This document shows positions 12,381 to 22,899 of a stretch of DNA of 64,000 nucleotides, one piece after another. Source of the DNA: Brachycybe producta (lineage: Eukaryota; Arthropoda; Diplopoda; Playtdesmida; Andrognathidae); NCBI GenBank assembly GCA_036925085.1, contig JAUPFP010000009.1:241501-305500 (forward strand), written 5' to 3'. The translations under genes were made by a program, and so were the position numbers. The stretch's first letter is position 1. The number at the start of each line of letters is the position of its first letter. Under the pieces are notes generated by a model. It made no database searches. It was not told the DNA's origin and worked only from the letters and a program-made list of their open reading frames with translations.

Positions 12381-12398
12381 TACCCCACACCTCCACCA
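12381..12398 (-). promoter_or_regulatory. Primer binding site of gypsy A, tRNA-Ala type
   Basis: On minus the sequence TGGTGGAGGTGTGGGGTA begins two bases after the LTR end. It is complementary to the CCA-bearing 3' end of an animal tRNA-Ala. The tRNA identity is inferred from memory of tRNA-Ala acceptor sequences. Confidence 0.7.
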
Positions 12399-12400
12399 AA

Positions 12401-13085
12401 TGTGAGCTTTTGACATCGACGCTATAATTTTACCCACTTATAGATGGTGTTTTCTGTGACTCGTTTCTTCTCTTGATAATGCGGTGGCCACACGAAGAAG
12501 ATCCGAGTTACAGAAATAGCTAGATGGAGTTGGATTACAATCATCCTCCTGCATGGGGTGAAATCAATGCAGAAAGATGGTGGCCATCCTTCTCTCAGTC
12601 GATGCTGATGTACATCTTCTCCTGTGTGTTGCTACCGATAGAAGATGTTGTAGCATCTTCAGGATCATGTCTCCTGCCTTATGATGTCTCTGGCCTCTGT
12701 AGAGAAGTTATTGGTTACCAAACGTGAAGACAATGCAGATTTCCATTACAAACACTTTATTCATTGTTGTACGGAAACACACAAAAATGAACTGGTTATT
12801 AAAGGTGCGGCCTCATGCCCAAGATGTGGTACGAAATAATCAACGTAATAGAATTTCGAGCAAAGACAAGGATGAGGAACAAAAAGGAACACGGTCCTTT
12901 TATACCTTGGACCTGTGTACACCTATAAGGTGTAACCAGGTCCAAGTGACCATGGTCCTAAGCGTATCACTCCGATACTTTGATGTGTGTCAGAAGTGTG
13001 AGTCAGATGGGAGGGAGGAACAAGCAGGAGTTGTTTACCGCCAAGGCTATGGTTTTGGCATGAACAGGAGTTACTGGGTGTTACA
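12401..13085 (-). repeat. 5' LTR of gypsy A
   Basis: A 685-bp LTR, TGTAACACCC to GCTCACA on minus. A TATA box (TATAAAAG on minus) lies near 12900. It aligns along its whole length with the solo LTR at 1407-2101 and the LTRs of gypsy B. Confidence 0.88.
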
Positions 13086-13089
13086 TTAA

Positions 13090-13891
13090 TGTAAAAGTAC
13101 AAACAAATTGAAACAAAATTTTATTGTTAAACAAGTAGTCAAGGTCGTCAAGTAGTCAAGGAAGTGAATTAAACATACAGATTATGATTAGGGAAATAAT
13201 ATAATTAGGCTAATAGTAATAATTAAAAGACAAAAATATTAGTAACCCCTAACATTATCATGTTCAGGCATCTAAATCCCCAAATAGTTCTGTGAACATT
13301 TGCTTTTCTTTTTGGAGTTTTTCGTTCCTTCTCCTTTGTTGATTCCTCTGGAATTTGGGTCTTTGTTTTTGTTTTTGTTTTTGTTTTTGTTTTTGTTTTT
13401 TGGTTCTGGGATGGAGCTTAACCTTCCCTAAATGATACATTTGTCCAGTATCTCATAGATTTATAATAATTTTCTGGGTAGGCTGGGTGTGGTTTTTCTC
13501 TTGTGGACTTCTTTTGGTAGTGTTTTTTGTCTAGTACATCTTTTGGTGATGGTCCCACTTTTTGTTATGGTGTGGTAGTTTTTCTTTGTGGATTGTTCTT
13601 GTTATAGTGAAGTAATTTTCACTAACCTGTTTTTAGTTTTGCTGTTGTTGAGTGGAGTCTCCTTATGTTCACTGGGATTATCACTTTTTACTTCCTGGAT
13701 GAAGGTGACTTCATCTTGAGTGTTTGTTATTCCATGGTTTTTTGTATCTTAACCTATTTTCATGGTAGGTCTTGTGTGTCAGCAGTTGCTATTTCAGTTT
13801 GCAACTGCTGTTTGAAGGTTAACTTTGGTTTAATTGTAGTCTTTTTGATAACTAATGCCTTGTTCAGTTTTTCCTATGGTCACATGGTACC
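13090..13891 (-). pseudogene. Decayed Lys/Thr-rich coding region (tentative)
   Basis: The plus strand is strongly T/G-rich. On minus, in broken frames, it reads as Lys/Thr/Gln-rich protein such as EESTKEKERKTPKRKANVHR near 13270-13330. The hexanucleotide repeat at 13362-13401 would encode alternating Lys-Thr. It lies directly downstream of the small ORF 13892-14038. This could be a lysine-rich Polinton gene, but I recognise no family. Confidence 0.3.
13362..13401. repeat. (TTTTTG)n microsatellite
   Basis: About six to seven perfect tandem copies of the hexamer. Confidence 0.95.
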
Positions 13892-14038
13892 TTAGGTTTC
13901 ACTGGTTTGGTAATCTTTTTTTCCCTTTAGCACTTTTGCACTTTCTCTAATGGTCCATTTTTGTTTTAGTAGTTGTTGCATGTAGTCATAATGAATTCCT
14001 TTGTCTGAAGCAGCCAACTGGGCTTCAAAGGTAGACAT
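13892..14038 (-). CDS. Small 48-residue ORF of unknown function
   Basis: The ORF begins with ATG at 14038 and ends with TAA at 13892-13894. It is charged with a helical look (YMQQLLKQKWTIRESAKVLK). It ends with YQTSET, and Lys-rich coding sense seems to continue in another frame below it, so it may be the N-terminus of the decayed region 13090-13891. It could be a small gene of the neighbouring Polinton. I recognise no family. Confidence 0.3.
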   Translation of the reverse strand: MSTFEAQLAASDKGIHYDYMQQLLKQKWTIRESAKVLKGKKDYQTSET

Positions 14039-14096
14039 GTTTATATGATACTATGGCTGTTCACTATAGATCACACTTGGCTTCACAAGACAAAAT

Positions 14097-14242
14097 CCAA
14101 AACTTCACAGTACACAATTGACAGTTTTCTGAGATACAATCCAAAACTTCACAATACACAATTGAAAATTTTCCAAAATACAATCCAACTTCTCAGATAA
14201 TCAAAACTTCACAGAGCACAATTGAAAATTTTACAGAACACA
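14097..14242. repeat. Tandem repeat, about 50-bp unit, three copies
   Basis: The core aaaacttcacaatacacaat followed by tgaaaattttccaaaatacaat recurs three times with few changes. It lies just upstream of the small minus-strand ORF and could be promoter or origin DNA, but nothing shows this. Confidence 0.75.
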
Positions 14243-14467
14243 ATTTGGCACTTCAAAATAAACATTTCAATAAATATGTTGTATATTTTTTTGCAAAAAT
14301 AAAATTTGAGCTTCCAAACTTTTTTTTCAGATGGATTTTAAAATACTGTTTTGACCAATACAAGGCTCAATATAACAACAATAGAGGTATATAAGGAGAA
14401 GCCTAAGGAACCAAATATATCATACATTACATTTGGAATGCTGAATGGAATCCCTGGGCATATCCAG

Positions 14468-14965
14468 CTATTGAGGAGGAAGAAGAAAAGTTATATTGAT
14501 CAAGTTGTAGCTGTGTTCACAAGCTGACCCTACTCTTGAAGTTAAACATATTTTGTCATGAATACATTTGGTATCAAGTTTTAACTGAATCCTATGTCTT
14601 TCTGGGGCGGTTTTTGAATTTATTGACCTAGTGGTCATTAAGCTGTTTTCAAAGGTGACTTGAACCTCCTCTGGTAAACATGTACTATGGGCTTCTATAT
14701 AAATTGTAGATAACATAATGCATAAATAGCATCCAGTATGAGAAAGAACCTTTTCAAATTTATAGCATATCTTTGTGGTTTGTAATTTTATTTCCATGTC
14801 TTTTATGTCAAGATGGACAGTGGCTGGAATGGATGTTAATTGAGTGGAATATAATCTTCCATCTGTTACTAACATCCTATGGTTGGATACAGTTAGAAGG
14901 AGCAATGTGGGTTTTTCTTTAATTAACTTTTCTAAATATAGGGGTTGTTTATCATCTCCTTTCAT
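14468..14965 (-). pseudogene. Candidate viral-type fusion glycoprotein fragment
   Basis: A 165-residue frame is Cys-bearing and Ser/Thr-rich. It has a GCYLC cluster, a second cluster around STCLP, and two later pairs (KCIHDKIC and the SACEHS region). This spacing recalls the class II (phlebovirus Gc-like) glycoproteins found in some LTR elements and virus-like transposons. There is no signal peptide or fusion loop in the preserved part, and both ends are lost. It abuts the packaging ATPase of Polinton 2 in divergent orientation. The assignment is by pattern only. Confidence 0.35.
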
Positions 14966-15011
14966 AAGATTTACATTGTACCATCATCTGGTCAAATGTA
15001 AGTGAGCTTCT

Positions 15012-15287
15012 TTGAATGCTTCTTATTTGGTTCTTTTTAAAAACCCTCGTGACAAATCTCAAATTGCTCATTTGTCGCATAAAATGTATCCTGGTAACAC
15101 TAAGTTCATGATTGATGCCTTTAACCAGAGTACTCGTGATCCGTACAGTTACTTGATGATTGATCTCCCGCAAAATGCGGATGACAACTCTTGTCTCAGA
15201 ACGAATTTCCAGGAGAGTATACCGCTGTATTTTAATCTAAACAACGTTGAAAGTAAGTCAAAAAATTCCTTCATGTCTCGATCGTAA
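15012..15287 (+). pseudogene. Polinton packaging ATPase, C-terminal fragment
   Basis: The preserved 91 residues begin at YLVLFKNPRDKSQIAHLSHK and include MYPGNTKFMIDAF and YSYLMIDLPQ. This is the C-terminal core of the FtsK/HerA-type genome packaging ATPase of Polintons and related viruses. The Walker A and B parts are missing, because a TGA lies just upstream (15003-15005) and no ATPase sequence is seen before it. It is followed by, and slightly overlaps, the next small gene. Confidence 0.75.
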
Positions 15288-15606
15288 CATTCACAAATTA
15301 CATGTAGCTGCGGACAGTAATCTGCGACTTCAAAAAGAACTTCTTAAGAACTCCAACTTGGATTTTATTCAGTGTTTATGTGATTGTGCACATTATATTG
15401 GGAACTCTAACATTGTACTGAGTGAACGTGAAAAAAGAAAGTTATGGCCCTATAGGCATGTATTGAATAAATTAATGAATTCAAAAGTATCTCCAAAGTC
15501 GAAGAAAAACTTTCTCGTCAAACAAAAAGGGGATTGGCTTCCCTTGTTAATTTCTCCCATACTGTCGATATTAATGGGTTTAATAACATCATGGCCGAGA
15601 AAATGA
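15247..15606 (+). CDS. Small basic Polinton protein with hydrophobic C-terminus
   Basis: About 119 residues. The middle follows the pattern of a conserved Polinton gene: CLCDCAHYIGNSNIVLSERE, then KRKLWPYRHVLNKLMN, then KKNFLVKQKGDWLPLLISPI and a hydrophobic tail. Similar proteins have been compared with small adenoviral capsid or core proteins; that parallel is inference. The true start is unclear because the upstream ATPase frame overlaps it. Its stop overlaps the ATG of the next gene (15591), typical of compact Polinton layout. Confidence 0.6.
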   Translation: MKVSQKIPSCLDRNIHKLHVAADSNLRLQKELLKNSNLDFIQCLCDCAHYIGNSNIVLSEREKRKLWPYRHVLNKLMNSKVSPKSKKNFLVKQKGDWLPLLISPILSILMGLITSWPRK

Positions 15607-16125
15607 TCCTCATCCCCGCTGAATCTTGGGAAGCTCAATATCGAGAAAGAAAAGAAAATAATTTCCCGTTTAACATACTTTAAGAGACATTGAAAAAGCC
15701 ATTCAACGTATTTTGGAAGAACACTTGGATAACTACAATAAGGTTTTACTTCTAGGACAATTACAACACAGGTATAAATCCATTTATGAGAACAGGCCCA
15801 AAGAGGTAACAAATGTGACATTAGAGGGCCCTGGTTTTTGAGTCCCATAGAAGAAAAACATTCATCAGGTATCAGCAATATAGTCAACCAACTGCCAAAG
15901 ATACAACAGAAGAAGGCCGATCATCTTTTTAATTTGATAAAAGATGGTAGAGGGCCATTAAGTTGGAATTCATCACATCAGCTTCTGATAAATGGACAAG
16001 CCGTGCCGAATACCAATATCATGGACCTTACTAGAGAACTCGTTAACAGTAAAACTAAATATGACTCCCCCAGGATGGGAGCCATTTATTACAGAGCTGA
16101 AAAAATGAACGTACCTCGTCTCTAA
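15591..16125 (+). pseudogene. Conserved Polinton gene of unknown function, frameshifted
   Basis: The gene starts at ATG 15591 (MAEKMILIPAESWEAQY), shifts frame near 15680 and again near 15835. It ends with LSWNSSHQLLINGQAVPNTN, IMDLTRELVNSK and the final MNVPRL. This is a recurrent Polinton gene lying just before the integrase. Its role is not established. Two frameshifts make it a pseudogene. Confidence 0.65.
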
Positions 16126-16256
16126 TAGCAACAACAAGCGATGGGATTATCATCCACATACCAAAGAATATAACAGTCCTGTATGGGAAGAATCATAAAA
16201 AACAACGAACTCAAAAAAATTATTACGATCCATCCTCCAGTTGGTCTTTCGGGGGT

Positions 16257-17217
16257 ATGGATCGACTTAATGTCGCATCTGGAAAAAAATTTACTCGGAG
16301 TGAAATGGAAGCCTGGTTACGAATGCAAGATGTCTACACTTTACATAAACCAGTGAGAAGAACATTTGCGAGGAATAGAACATTGGTCAGTAAAATAGAC
16401 GATGTATGGCAGATGGATCTCGTGGATATGCAGTCATACAAAAAAGAGAATAATGGTTATAACTATCTTTTAACTTGTATAGATGTATTTTTAAAATATG
16501 CTTGAGTTCAACCATTAAAACAAAAAACTGGAAAGGAAATGATTGCTGCTTCGAAAATTATTCTGCGAGATGGAAAGAACCTGAGAAAAATTCAATTGGA
16601 TAGGGGACAAAAATTCCTGAATAGTAACTTTCAGACCTTTCTTAAAGACATTGGTATTGGATTTTATACTACTTTTAATGAAGTCAAAGCTGCCATTGTT
16701 GAACGTTTTAATAGAACTTTAAAATCACGCATGTGGAGATATTTTACAGTGAAGGGGAACTATCGATACATCAATAAGTTGAGTCATCTGGTGAAAGAAT
16801 ACAATGCATCATATCATAGAAGCATTGGAATGGCATCTGGAGAAAGTCTCATCTACCAATGAAAAAGATGTATTTAAACAGTTGTTTCCATCTGCCAATA
16901 GTAGATTGCCCAAGTTCAAAATAGGAGATCGTGTTCGTATTTCCAAGATGAAGCTAACTTTGGAAAAAAGTTACTTACCTAATTGGTCGGACGAAGTTTT
17001 CACTATCTCTGCATGTATCGACCGAATACTTCCGGTCATGGATATTGATGAAGAACTATTAGAAGATACGTTTTACGAGGAAGAACTTCAAAAAATTGAC
17101 AAGAAAGATAGCAGTTTTTGGAGGGTGGAAAAAGTTGTAGCTAAAAAAGAAAAACGTGGGCACGGGCAACTTTTGGTGAAGTGTAAAGGATTTGCCAATA
17201 AACAACAGTTGGATTAA
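16257..17217 (+). pseudogene. Polinton integrase with chromodomain-like C-terminus
   Basis: A retroviral-type DDE integrase. The first Asp is in VWQMDLVDMQ, the second in IQLDRGQKFLN and the Glu in AAIVERFNRTLKSRMWRYF. A TGA at 16503-16505 interrupts the core. A frame change near 16805-16860 leads to the C-terminal part FKIGDRVRISK, and WRVEKVVAKKEKRG begins a chromodomain-like end. All three catalytic residues are present, but the stop and frameshift make it inactive. It would insert the element's DNA. Confidence 0.88.
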
Positions 17218-17244
17218 AGTGGGAGATTTGAAACAACAACAAAA

Positions 17245-17470
17245 ATGACCGAGCCTCAGGACTTTTATGTGACACTGCTGAGTAATACCAGTATGAAATA
17301 TTATCCAGACAACACTTTAACGAATTACACCGTGAAACTCCCAAAACACATCGAACTTAATGGAGATTGCAAAGTTGCCTAGGCTGAGATTCATTTTTCA
17401 CATACCAGGTTACATGGACACTACTTGCGAAGTCACACCTATAAATGGTTTTTTTCACTCACATTTTAGT
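17245..17470 (+). pseudogene. Polinton minor-capsid-type gene, N-terminal remnant
   Basis: The gene starts at ATG 17245 with TEPQDFYVTLLSNTSMKYY and then NTLTNYTVKLPKHIELNGD. A TAG at 17380-17382 interrupts it, and sense continues as AEIHFSHT. This N-terminus (FYVTLxSN...Yx.NTLTNF) is typical of a Polinton gene just before the major capsid gene, often taken as the penton or minor capsid protein. Most of the protein is deleted, since capsid sequence of the next gene begins by about 17480. Confidence 0.55.
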
Positions 17471-17479
17471 GAAATTACA

Positions 17480-18441
17480 CATTAGTTCCACCAATCACGA
17501 TTATGAATATAAAGCTTATTTAACAACCCTTCTATGCAGCGAAAACACAAAGAATTATCTAAAGAAATATCTATAAAGATTGTAAACCATCCACCGGCGA
17601 TCCAGCAGATGGATTGGCGCAATGCTTTGAAAGATCAAAAGCGAGTGCTATTATGGATATGTGCGGATATCTTCACGGAGATATTTTTCATCAGATACAC
17701 CTCTTACCTAATATGCTCGATCTCTTCATTAAATTAATTTGTCAAAAAGATGGATTTTGTTTACTGAAACCAGATAGTGAGAAAAATGATTACAAAGTGG
17801 CTATTAGATCTGCTACCCTCTACGTGCAAAAAGTGGTACCTAATCCATCTATCATTAAAACACATATTGAGCAGTCATTGAAGTCTAATTTTATTTATCC
17901 CATCAATCAAATCAATTGCACAGCTTTCAGCGAACCCAGTGGTGGCTACAATATTAACATCAACATTTGTAATGGCATATTATCGAGTTTTGTTATGATT
18001 GGACTCGTTGATAGTGCTGCACGAGCTGGAAATCTAAAAAAGAATCCTTTTCATTTTCATTACAAGGACCTCAGTTTTCTCGACCTACAAGTGGATGTTA
18101 CCCAGTTTCCGGGGATACAGTTCAGTCTAAATTTCAGTACGAAAGAATACGGTCATCTTTATCAGCTGCTATTTTCTGCGTGTCGAAAGTATTATGGCAC
18201 AGATGGTGCAGACATGACATTCGAGAAATTTAAAAATGGCTAATCTCTTTATGCCTTCGATCTCACCAAAGACCAAAGTGCTCTATCAGGATCCCATTTC
18301 AACTTGAGTAAAAATGGATCTTTACATCTCAATATGAAATTTAAAAATCCACTGAACACAACGGTGAATTTCATCGTTTATTCTATCTACCAGTCCATCA
18401 TCGAAGTGGATCATCATCACAATGTTATCATAGATTATTAA
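17480..18441 (+). pseudogene. Polinton major-capsid-type protein (F54H12.2-like), N-terminus lost
   Basis: Sense begins at HDYEYKAYLTTLLCSEN, shifts frame near 17600 and continues through DGFCLLKPDSEKNDYKVAI, SATLYVQKVVPNPSI and LVDSAARAGNLKKNPFHFHY. It passes a TAA at 18241-18243 and ends at 18441. This is the family often labelled F54H12.2-like and taken as the double jelly-roll capsid protein of Polintons. The first third is missing. The protease ATG follows at once (18443), as expected for a late-gene cluster. Confidence 0.65.
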
Positions 18442-18442
18442 A

Positions 18443-18850
18443 ATGGATTCTAGTCAACTGGAATATTTATTATTTCATCATCCCGCCACACATTTCGTGT
18501 TTGCCGGTGTATGTGCAAGGGACCAACTTCCTTTTAGAGTGAATCGTAAACTTTATATCATTAATCTGGATGTGCGGTCGGAGCCTGGATCTCACTGGAT
18601 CGCTATTTATTTTAATAATGGGATAACTGAATATTTCGACAGTTACAGAATGAAGCCAATGACGGACGAGATAAATCAGTTCATCACGAGAAACAGTCTC
18701 TCCTTGACTTACAATAAACGTAGACTCCAATATTCGAGAACGGCCGTATGTGGCCAATATTGTATCTTCTATTCTATTTTAAGATGTGCTGATGTTATCT
18801 ATGAAAAGTATCGTTTCTGTATTTCATCACCGCAATTATTTACGAAATGA
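18443..18850 (+). CDS. Polinton adenovirus-like cysteine protease
   Basis: A 135-residue open frame with the C48/C5-type protease triad: His in EPGSHWIAIYF, the acidic residue in TEYFDSYRM and the nucleophile in TAVCGQYCIFYSI. It starts two bases after the preceding capsid stop. In adenoviruses the equivalent enzyme processes capsid precursors; the same is assumed for Polintons. This is the only gene of the element that still looks whole. Confidence 0.85.
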   Translation: MDSSQLEYLLFHHPATHFVFAGVCARDQLPFRVNRKLYIINLDVRSEPGSHWIAIYFNNGITEYFDSYRMKPMTDEINQFITRNSLSLTYNKRRLQYSRTAVCGQYCIFYSILRCADVIYEKYRFCISSPQLFTK

Positions 18851-19044
18851 TAAAATTGTTCACGAATTTATTAATTATAGTCTAAAAAATATTTACCACT
18901 GTATGCTTTTTAATTACAATTTTATTTAACATTTACCATTTCAATACATGTATTATTATACTGTTTATATAAAGTTAATATAAACAAGTACATGTAATCT
19001 TATGGGATGGATAAATTTATGAATAAACATTTATAGGGCTACAT
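18851..19044. other. Convergent gap between the plus and minus gene blocks of Polinton 2
   Basis: AT-rich, no gene seen. It separates the protease stop from the dUTPase end. Confidence 0.5.
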
Positions 19045-19415
19045 TCATGAGTAAATATACTTATTTTCCCGTTGAGCCAAAACCAAGCTCACCACGAGTG
19101 CTTGGGGGAGTTCTCCATCAACAAATTCTACGTCGGGATATATTTTCTCAAAAATGATTTGCACAATTCTATACCCCATTTTAATGGCAATATCATGATG
19201 TCCAAAGTTTATTAACCTAACTTTAATAGGCCCCCTGTAGCTGGAATCAATGACTCCGGTCTAAAATGAAGCGTGGGACCCGATCTCAGTGAGATTCTTC
19301 CATAGCAATCATATGGCAAAGCGAGGATTAAGTCTGTTGCACAGAGCGATATAGCTCCAGGTTTAATCTCTTAATCATTATGGTAGGTTCTATAAGAAAC
19401 AACAAATGATTTCAT
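19045..19415 (-). pseudogene. dUTPase pseudogene inside Polinton 2
   Basis: Read on minus from ATG 19415, a TAA falls at 19371-19373, then KPGAISLCATDLILALPYD and CYGRISLRSG, the motif around the catalytic Ser. After a frame change and a small deletion comes GVIDSSYRGPIKVRLINFG, the uracil-pocket motif with its Asp, then KMGYRIVQIIFEKI. The glycine-rich last motif RGELGFGSTGK is present in another frame (about 19070-19100) with its own TAA. These are the family motifs in order, so the assignment is firm. It lies on the polymerase strand, just after the polymerase end. dUTPase lowers dUTP during DNA synthesis. Confidence 0.85.
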
Positions 19416-19484
19416 CTAAATTTTGTTTAAATTACAAAATAGACATAAGCGAGGGTAGTAATTCTGTCATTCTCAATATAATGT

Positions 19485-21820
19485 TTATAATCGAATGCAT
19501 TTAAGACTGATTTTGTTCACTTCTAGAGTGTAAATGTCATACATTTTAGACTTGATTTGTCGTTGAATCAATCTATTCGGGACAGACTGATGCAAAGATT
19601 CAATGTACATATCTTGATGGAAGTGAGATTTATCAATCTGTTTCTTAATACCTTTCGCTTTACATTTATACTTATGGCTATTTATCAGTACAGCATACAT
19701 TTTAGATTCTAGGGCCACAAATTCCAAAATAGGTTCGCCATTCATTTCATCTTTAAATTATCCCATAACTTTTTTTGTTTTTAAGAGTGCAGAAAGTGAC
19801 TTTTTGGATAGTCATTCGTATCCAAATGGTATTGGTAACAATGCATGTCATTGTACAAATCTTTCGTTTGATTATGCATGATGAAACTATCCGTATCAGT
19901 ATACAACAATTTCAATCTATTTTTGAGATAATTTGATTTCAGAACATAATTAACATAATAATAAAATTCATACATGAACAACTTTGATATTTCTAGTACA
20001 GTAAAACCCATATATAATGGTTTGCTAAAATAAATGGATCATTTTTTCATTTTAAAAACAGTGAGGTTCTTATCAATAATGTGAAATGAGTCTAAATTTG
20101 CACGGCTGAGTAATTTTAGACACCGTTCTTTTTTCATTAACAAGTTCGGCATTCATTTTTTTCTTTTGTTTTCCATCGTTTTCCCGAAAATGGCATTGTT
20201 CATTAATTTGAAAAAATATTTTTCGAAATCATCTTTTGCCAACTTACGCATGGCGATATTAAATTCTATATAGGGCTTTAACCACTTGCCTTGGGTAAAA
20301 GAAAGAACATGATGAATTTTGATTAATTTCATCCCCAGGTTTAAGTAACATTGTCAATTTCTAGCATGAATAATAATTTTTTTATGATAAAGATTTGTTG
20401 CGAGTTTCTTTGTCTTGTAGTTTTTTTGGTTCTTTTCCCTTAACTTTTTTAGAAGGTCTTTAGCATAAGGAGATATCATATCAAGGTGAATATTGAGTCT
20501 TTCAGGACAAAAAGGGTAGTCACTATGATCAAAATGTAAATCTGCAGGATAATCGAGATCTACTTCTAATATGTATCCCTGTTTGTCATGTGAATTTATG
20601 AAAAGAACGTCGAAAGTTTTGATCTCATTTTCGTCTAACCAACGAAAATCTTTCATGGGCATGGGTTCGCACATTGCTGTAGCATACAAGGAATTGTAAT
20701 CCCAATAGGCTAAATAAGATTTAGGCTTAGATGGATCGTAATCATTTAGATAGGGATTGTTCGCTTTTGCGTATCTGTGGCTGGCGACAGAAACACCTCC
20801 GCAAATACCTTTTTTGATAAGTGCATATCATAATCCGTAATTCCAACTCAACTTCTGTGTACTTCAAAGTGGCGGACCATGCATACAGGGGTAAAGTGAA
20901 ATAATGTGGGGGATCTAGGCCAAAACTTTAAAAAAAAATAGTTCGGAAATTTTCAAAAACATCTTCCAAAATTAGACAATCGCTTCTTAAGTAAATATCA
21001 CGATAATCACCTAAAGTTTCGCATTCGAATGTCTCCCACACCTTTTTCATGTGCTCGTAATCTTTGTCAGACATCACTTCTTCATTCAGTGTATTGTTGA
21101 AACAGACTATCCAGTATACCTACTGCATCAAATGTTGAGTGGCTGTCCAAGTATTCATAAGGAAAATATCCTTTTTGCATCATGAGGTGGAGCAGACAAG
21201 AATTGAAAACTATCCAGGAACATGAGATCATCGACGATGAAACTCGTATGACGTTCAATATATAATGGAATAATGTTAATGGGCTTTTCAATTTTAATTC
21301 TACCTAGGGCTTTAACGATAAAATGCTCATAGTACAAACGTAAGCAATGAGCGAAACATGGCAAGTAAGAACGATCACGCAAGGTAGCATTACAACTAAA
21401 GCACACGGCACCCCTGTAATTGTTTTCCGGAAGATGGTGGTAATGATCTCTTACTTTGCCCATAATAAACTCATTGAACTCTGTATGATAAGCATAACAG
21501 TGGGTGGCCTTCTGAAAAAATTCCTCATTTTCGGTTGTCATGATCATAGGCTCTATTGGGGCCGATTTCAGCAATTCACTGGCTTTGTCTCTTAAAGTCA
21601 TGACAAGTTCATAAGCAGGATCTTGGGACCTTTTACATTTGTGAGCTACAACCTTACCGTGATAATCAACAATAACGTAAGAATACAAGCAAGGTTCGTG
21701 TTTTTGGATGCTTTTGGTATAGGAGGTACTCAGATTTTGAGTTGGACCACTGACTTTTTGGATGAGGCTTTCGAAATCAGTTGTGAGAATTTTGGTTGAG
21801 TTTAGGTGATATTTGAGTGT
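19485..21820 (-). pseudogene. Polinton family-B DNA polymerase (copy 2)
   Basis: Read on minus, the order is: exonuclease I motif TTDFESLIQK (about 21760-21790), the treble-clef-like segment VRDHYHHLPENNYRGAVCFS, a broken middle, palm motif A around LYATAMCEPMP (about 20660-20700), motif [12 protein letters not shown] (about 20165-20200) and motif C LLYTDTDSF (about 19880-19905). A terminal segment follows to 19485. Several frames and stops are involved. The N-terminal domain seen in copy 1 is absent. The enzyme would copy the element by protein priming. Confidence 0.9.
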
Positions 21821-22019
21821 TTAGAGGAGTTGTTGATGTTATGAGGTTATTTATTCATTGGGGGTTCCTTTCACCTCCTCCCCCACCTCTTGACAACTGT
21901 CCTCAGTTCTCTCAAATTCCTCCTGTTTTTCTATTGTTGAAATTTGATGCTTTATAGTGTTTATTTCTATGGCCATAGATTAAACACTAATGGATTATTG
22001 TTTATTCTCTCACGTTCGG
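21821..22019. other. Junction between Polinton 2 and gypsy C
   Basis: Pyrimidine-rich patches and no supported gene. The exact break points cannot be placed. Confidence 0.4.
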
Positions 22020-22144
22020 TTTTTCAGGAGGTGGTGCTGTGGCGGTTGGAGCTGCTCATAGGAGGATCTGATGAATCTGCCCCTAAATGGATTAGTACAA
22101 ACTCAGCTCCATTTTCGGTGATAATGTTAGCTTCAGGCACCTTC

Positions 22145-22890
22145 TCCTCAGTGTCGTAATCGGTTCTCCAAACTGCTTGATGGTGATTTTCTTCTTCGGC
22201 TGGTGGCACTCATGGAGAAAATGCCCCAAATTCCCACAGTTATAACACGTTGACTTGCTCTTGTCAAACGTGCGAGTGGCGTCTGGTTAGGTGTCTGTAG
22301 TGTTGTCCCGAGTTGGTTGTAGCAGTTTGGTGTGGCTTTTTATCATGTTTAGAACGATGGGTGCTGCCTGCTCTTTGTCAGTCTTCGATGCTCCTTTACC
22401 AGCATGTGGATCAGATGCTGCTTTCGGTCCCATCGGCCATTTATTCAAGAAGAGCAAGACCACCTCCATATTGACGATGGCATTTGCAAATTCCTTGAAC
22501 GATGTAGTGGGTGCGTGATGCATGGCGCTCTGAATGGTCGAATGTAGAATGCGACGCAAGTGACTTATATGCAGCTGATCGGCCATATGCGGGTAAACAC
22601 AGTCGCCGAGTGCCATAAACTTCCAGATGAAAGCCTGTGTGCTCTCGCCTTCCGCTTGAAGCATCTCAATATACTGTTTATCCACAATCTGTACTCTCAG
22701 CTGAGCCCAAGAAATGCAACAGCATTCGTACTTTAGTTTGCTTAACCACATATGGGCAGCCCCGTTGAAGCATCCACTGAGATACTCTTCTTTGTGGCGG
22801 TCGGTCCAGTTGTACAGGTGGCCACTTCCTCGAATTCTTTCAGGAAGGAACGGAAACCTGTCAAACCATCAAATTTCTGGATTGAATCTG
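22145..22890 (-). pseudogene. Gypsy C gag with CCHC zinc knuckle
   Basis: Sense starts at about 22880 (FDGLTGFRSFLKEFEEVAT), shifts frame near 22750 and continues as MWLSKLKYECCCISWAQLRV, EGESTQAFIWKFMALGD and HLRRILHSTIQ. This is the layout of a retrotransposon gag capsid domain. An in-frame TAA at 22287-22289 interrupts it. The nucleocapsid knuckle CYNCGNLGHFLHEC follows at 22206-22247, spacing CX2CX4HX4C, all four ligands present. Gag packages the RNA. Confidence 0.85.
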
Positions 22891-22899
22891 CTGGGTGGC

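Larger units (their letters stand above)
6340..13085 (-). mobile_element. Ty3/gypsy LTR retrotransposon A, 3'-truncated
   Basis: On minus the order is LTR (13085-12401), primer binding site, about 2 kb leader, Tyr-rich N-terminal ORF, protease, RT, RNase H and integrase. This is the Ty3/gypsy order. It stops inside the integrase C-terminus at about 6340, directly against an unrelated transposon gene, and no 3' LTR follows. It shares LTR, leader and pol with element B (plus strand, 41267-50527). Many stops and frameshifts show it is inactive. Confidence 0.88.
15012..21820. mobile_element. Polinton/Maverick element, copy 2, multi-gene and decayed
   Basis: This 6.8-kb block carries the hallmark set. 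On plus: packaging ATPase, a small basic gene, a conserved unknown gene, chromodomain integrase, minor and major capsid type genes and an adenovirus-like protease. On minus, converging: dUTPase and DNA polymerase B. No terminal inverted repeats were found; the left side is truncated within the ATPase and the right side within the polymerase exonuclease. Polintons replicate by protein-primed DNA synthesis and may form virus-like particles. Confidence 0.9.
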
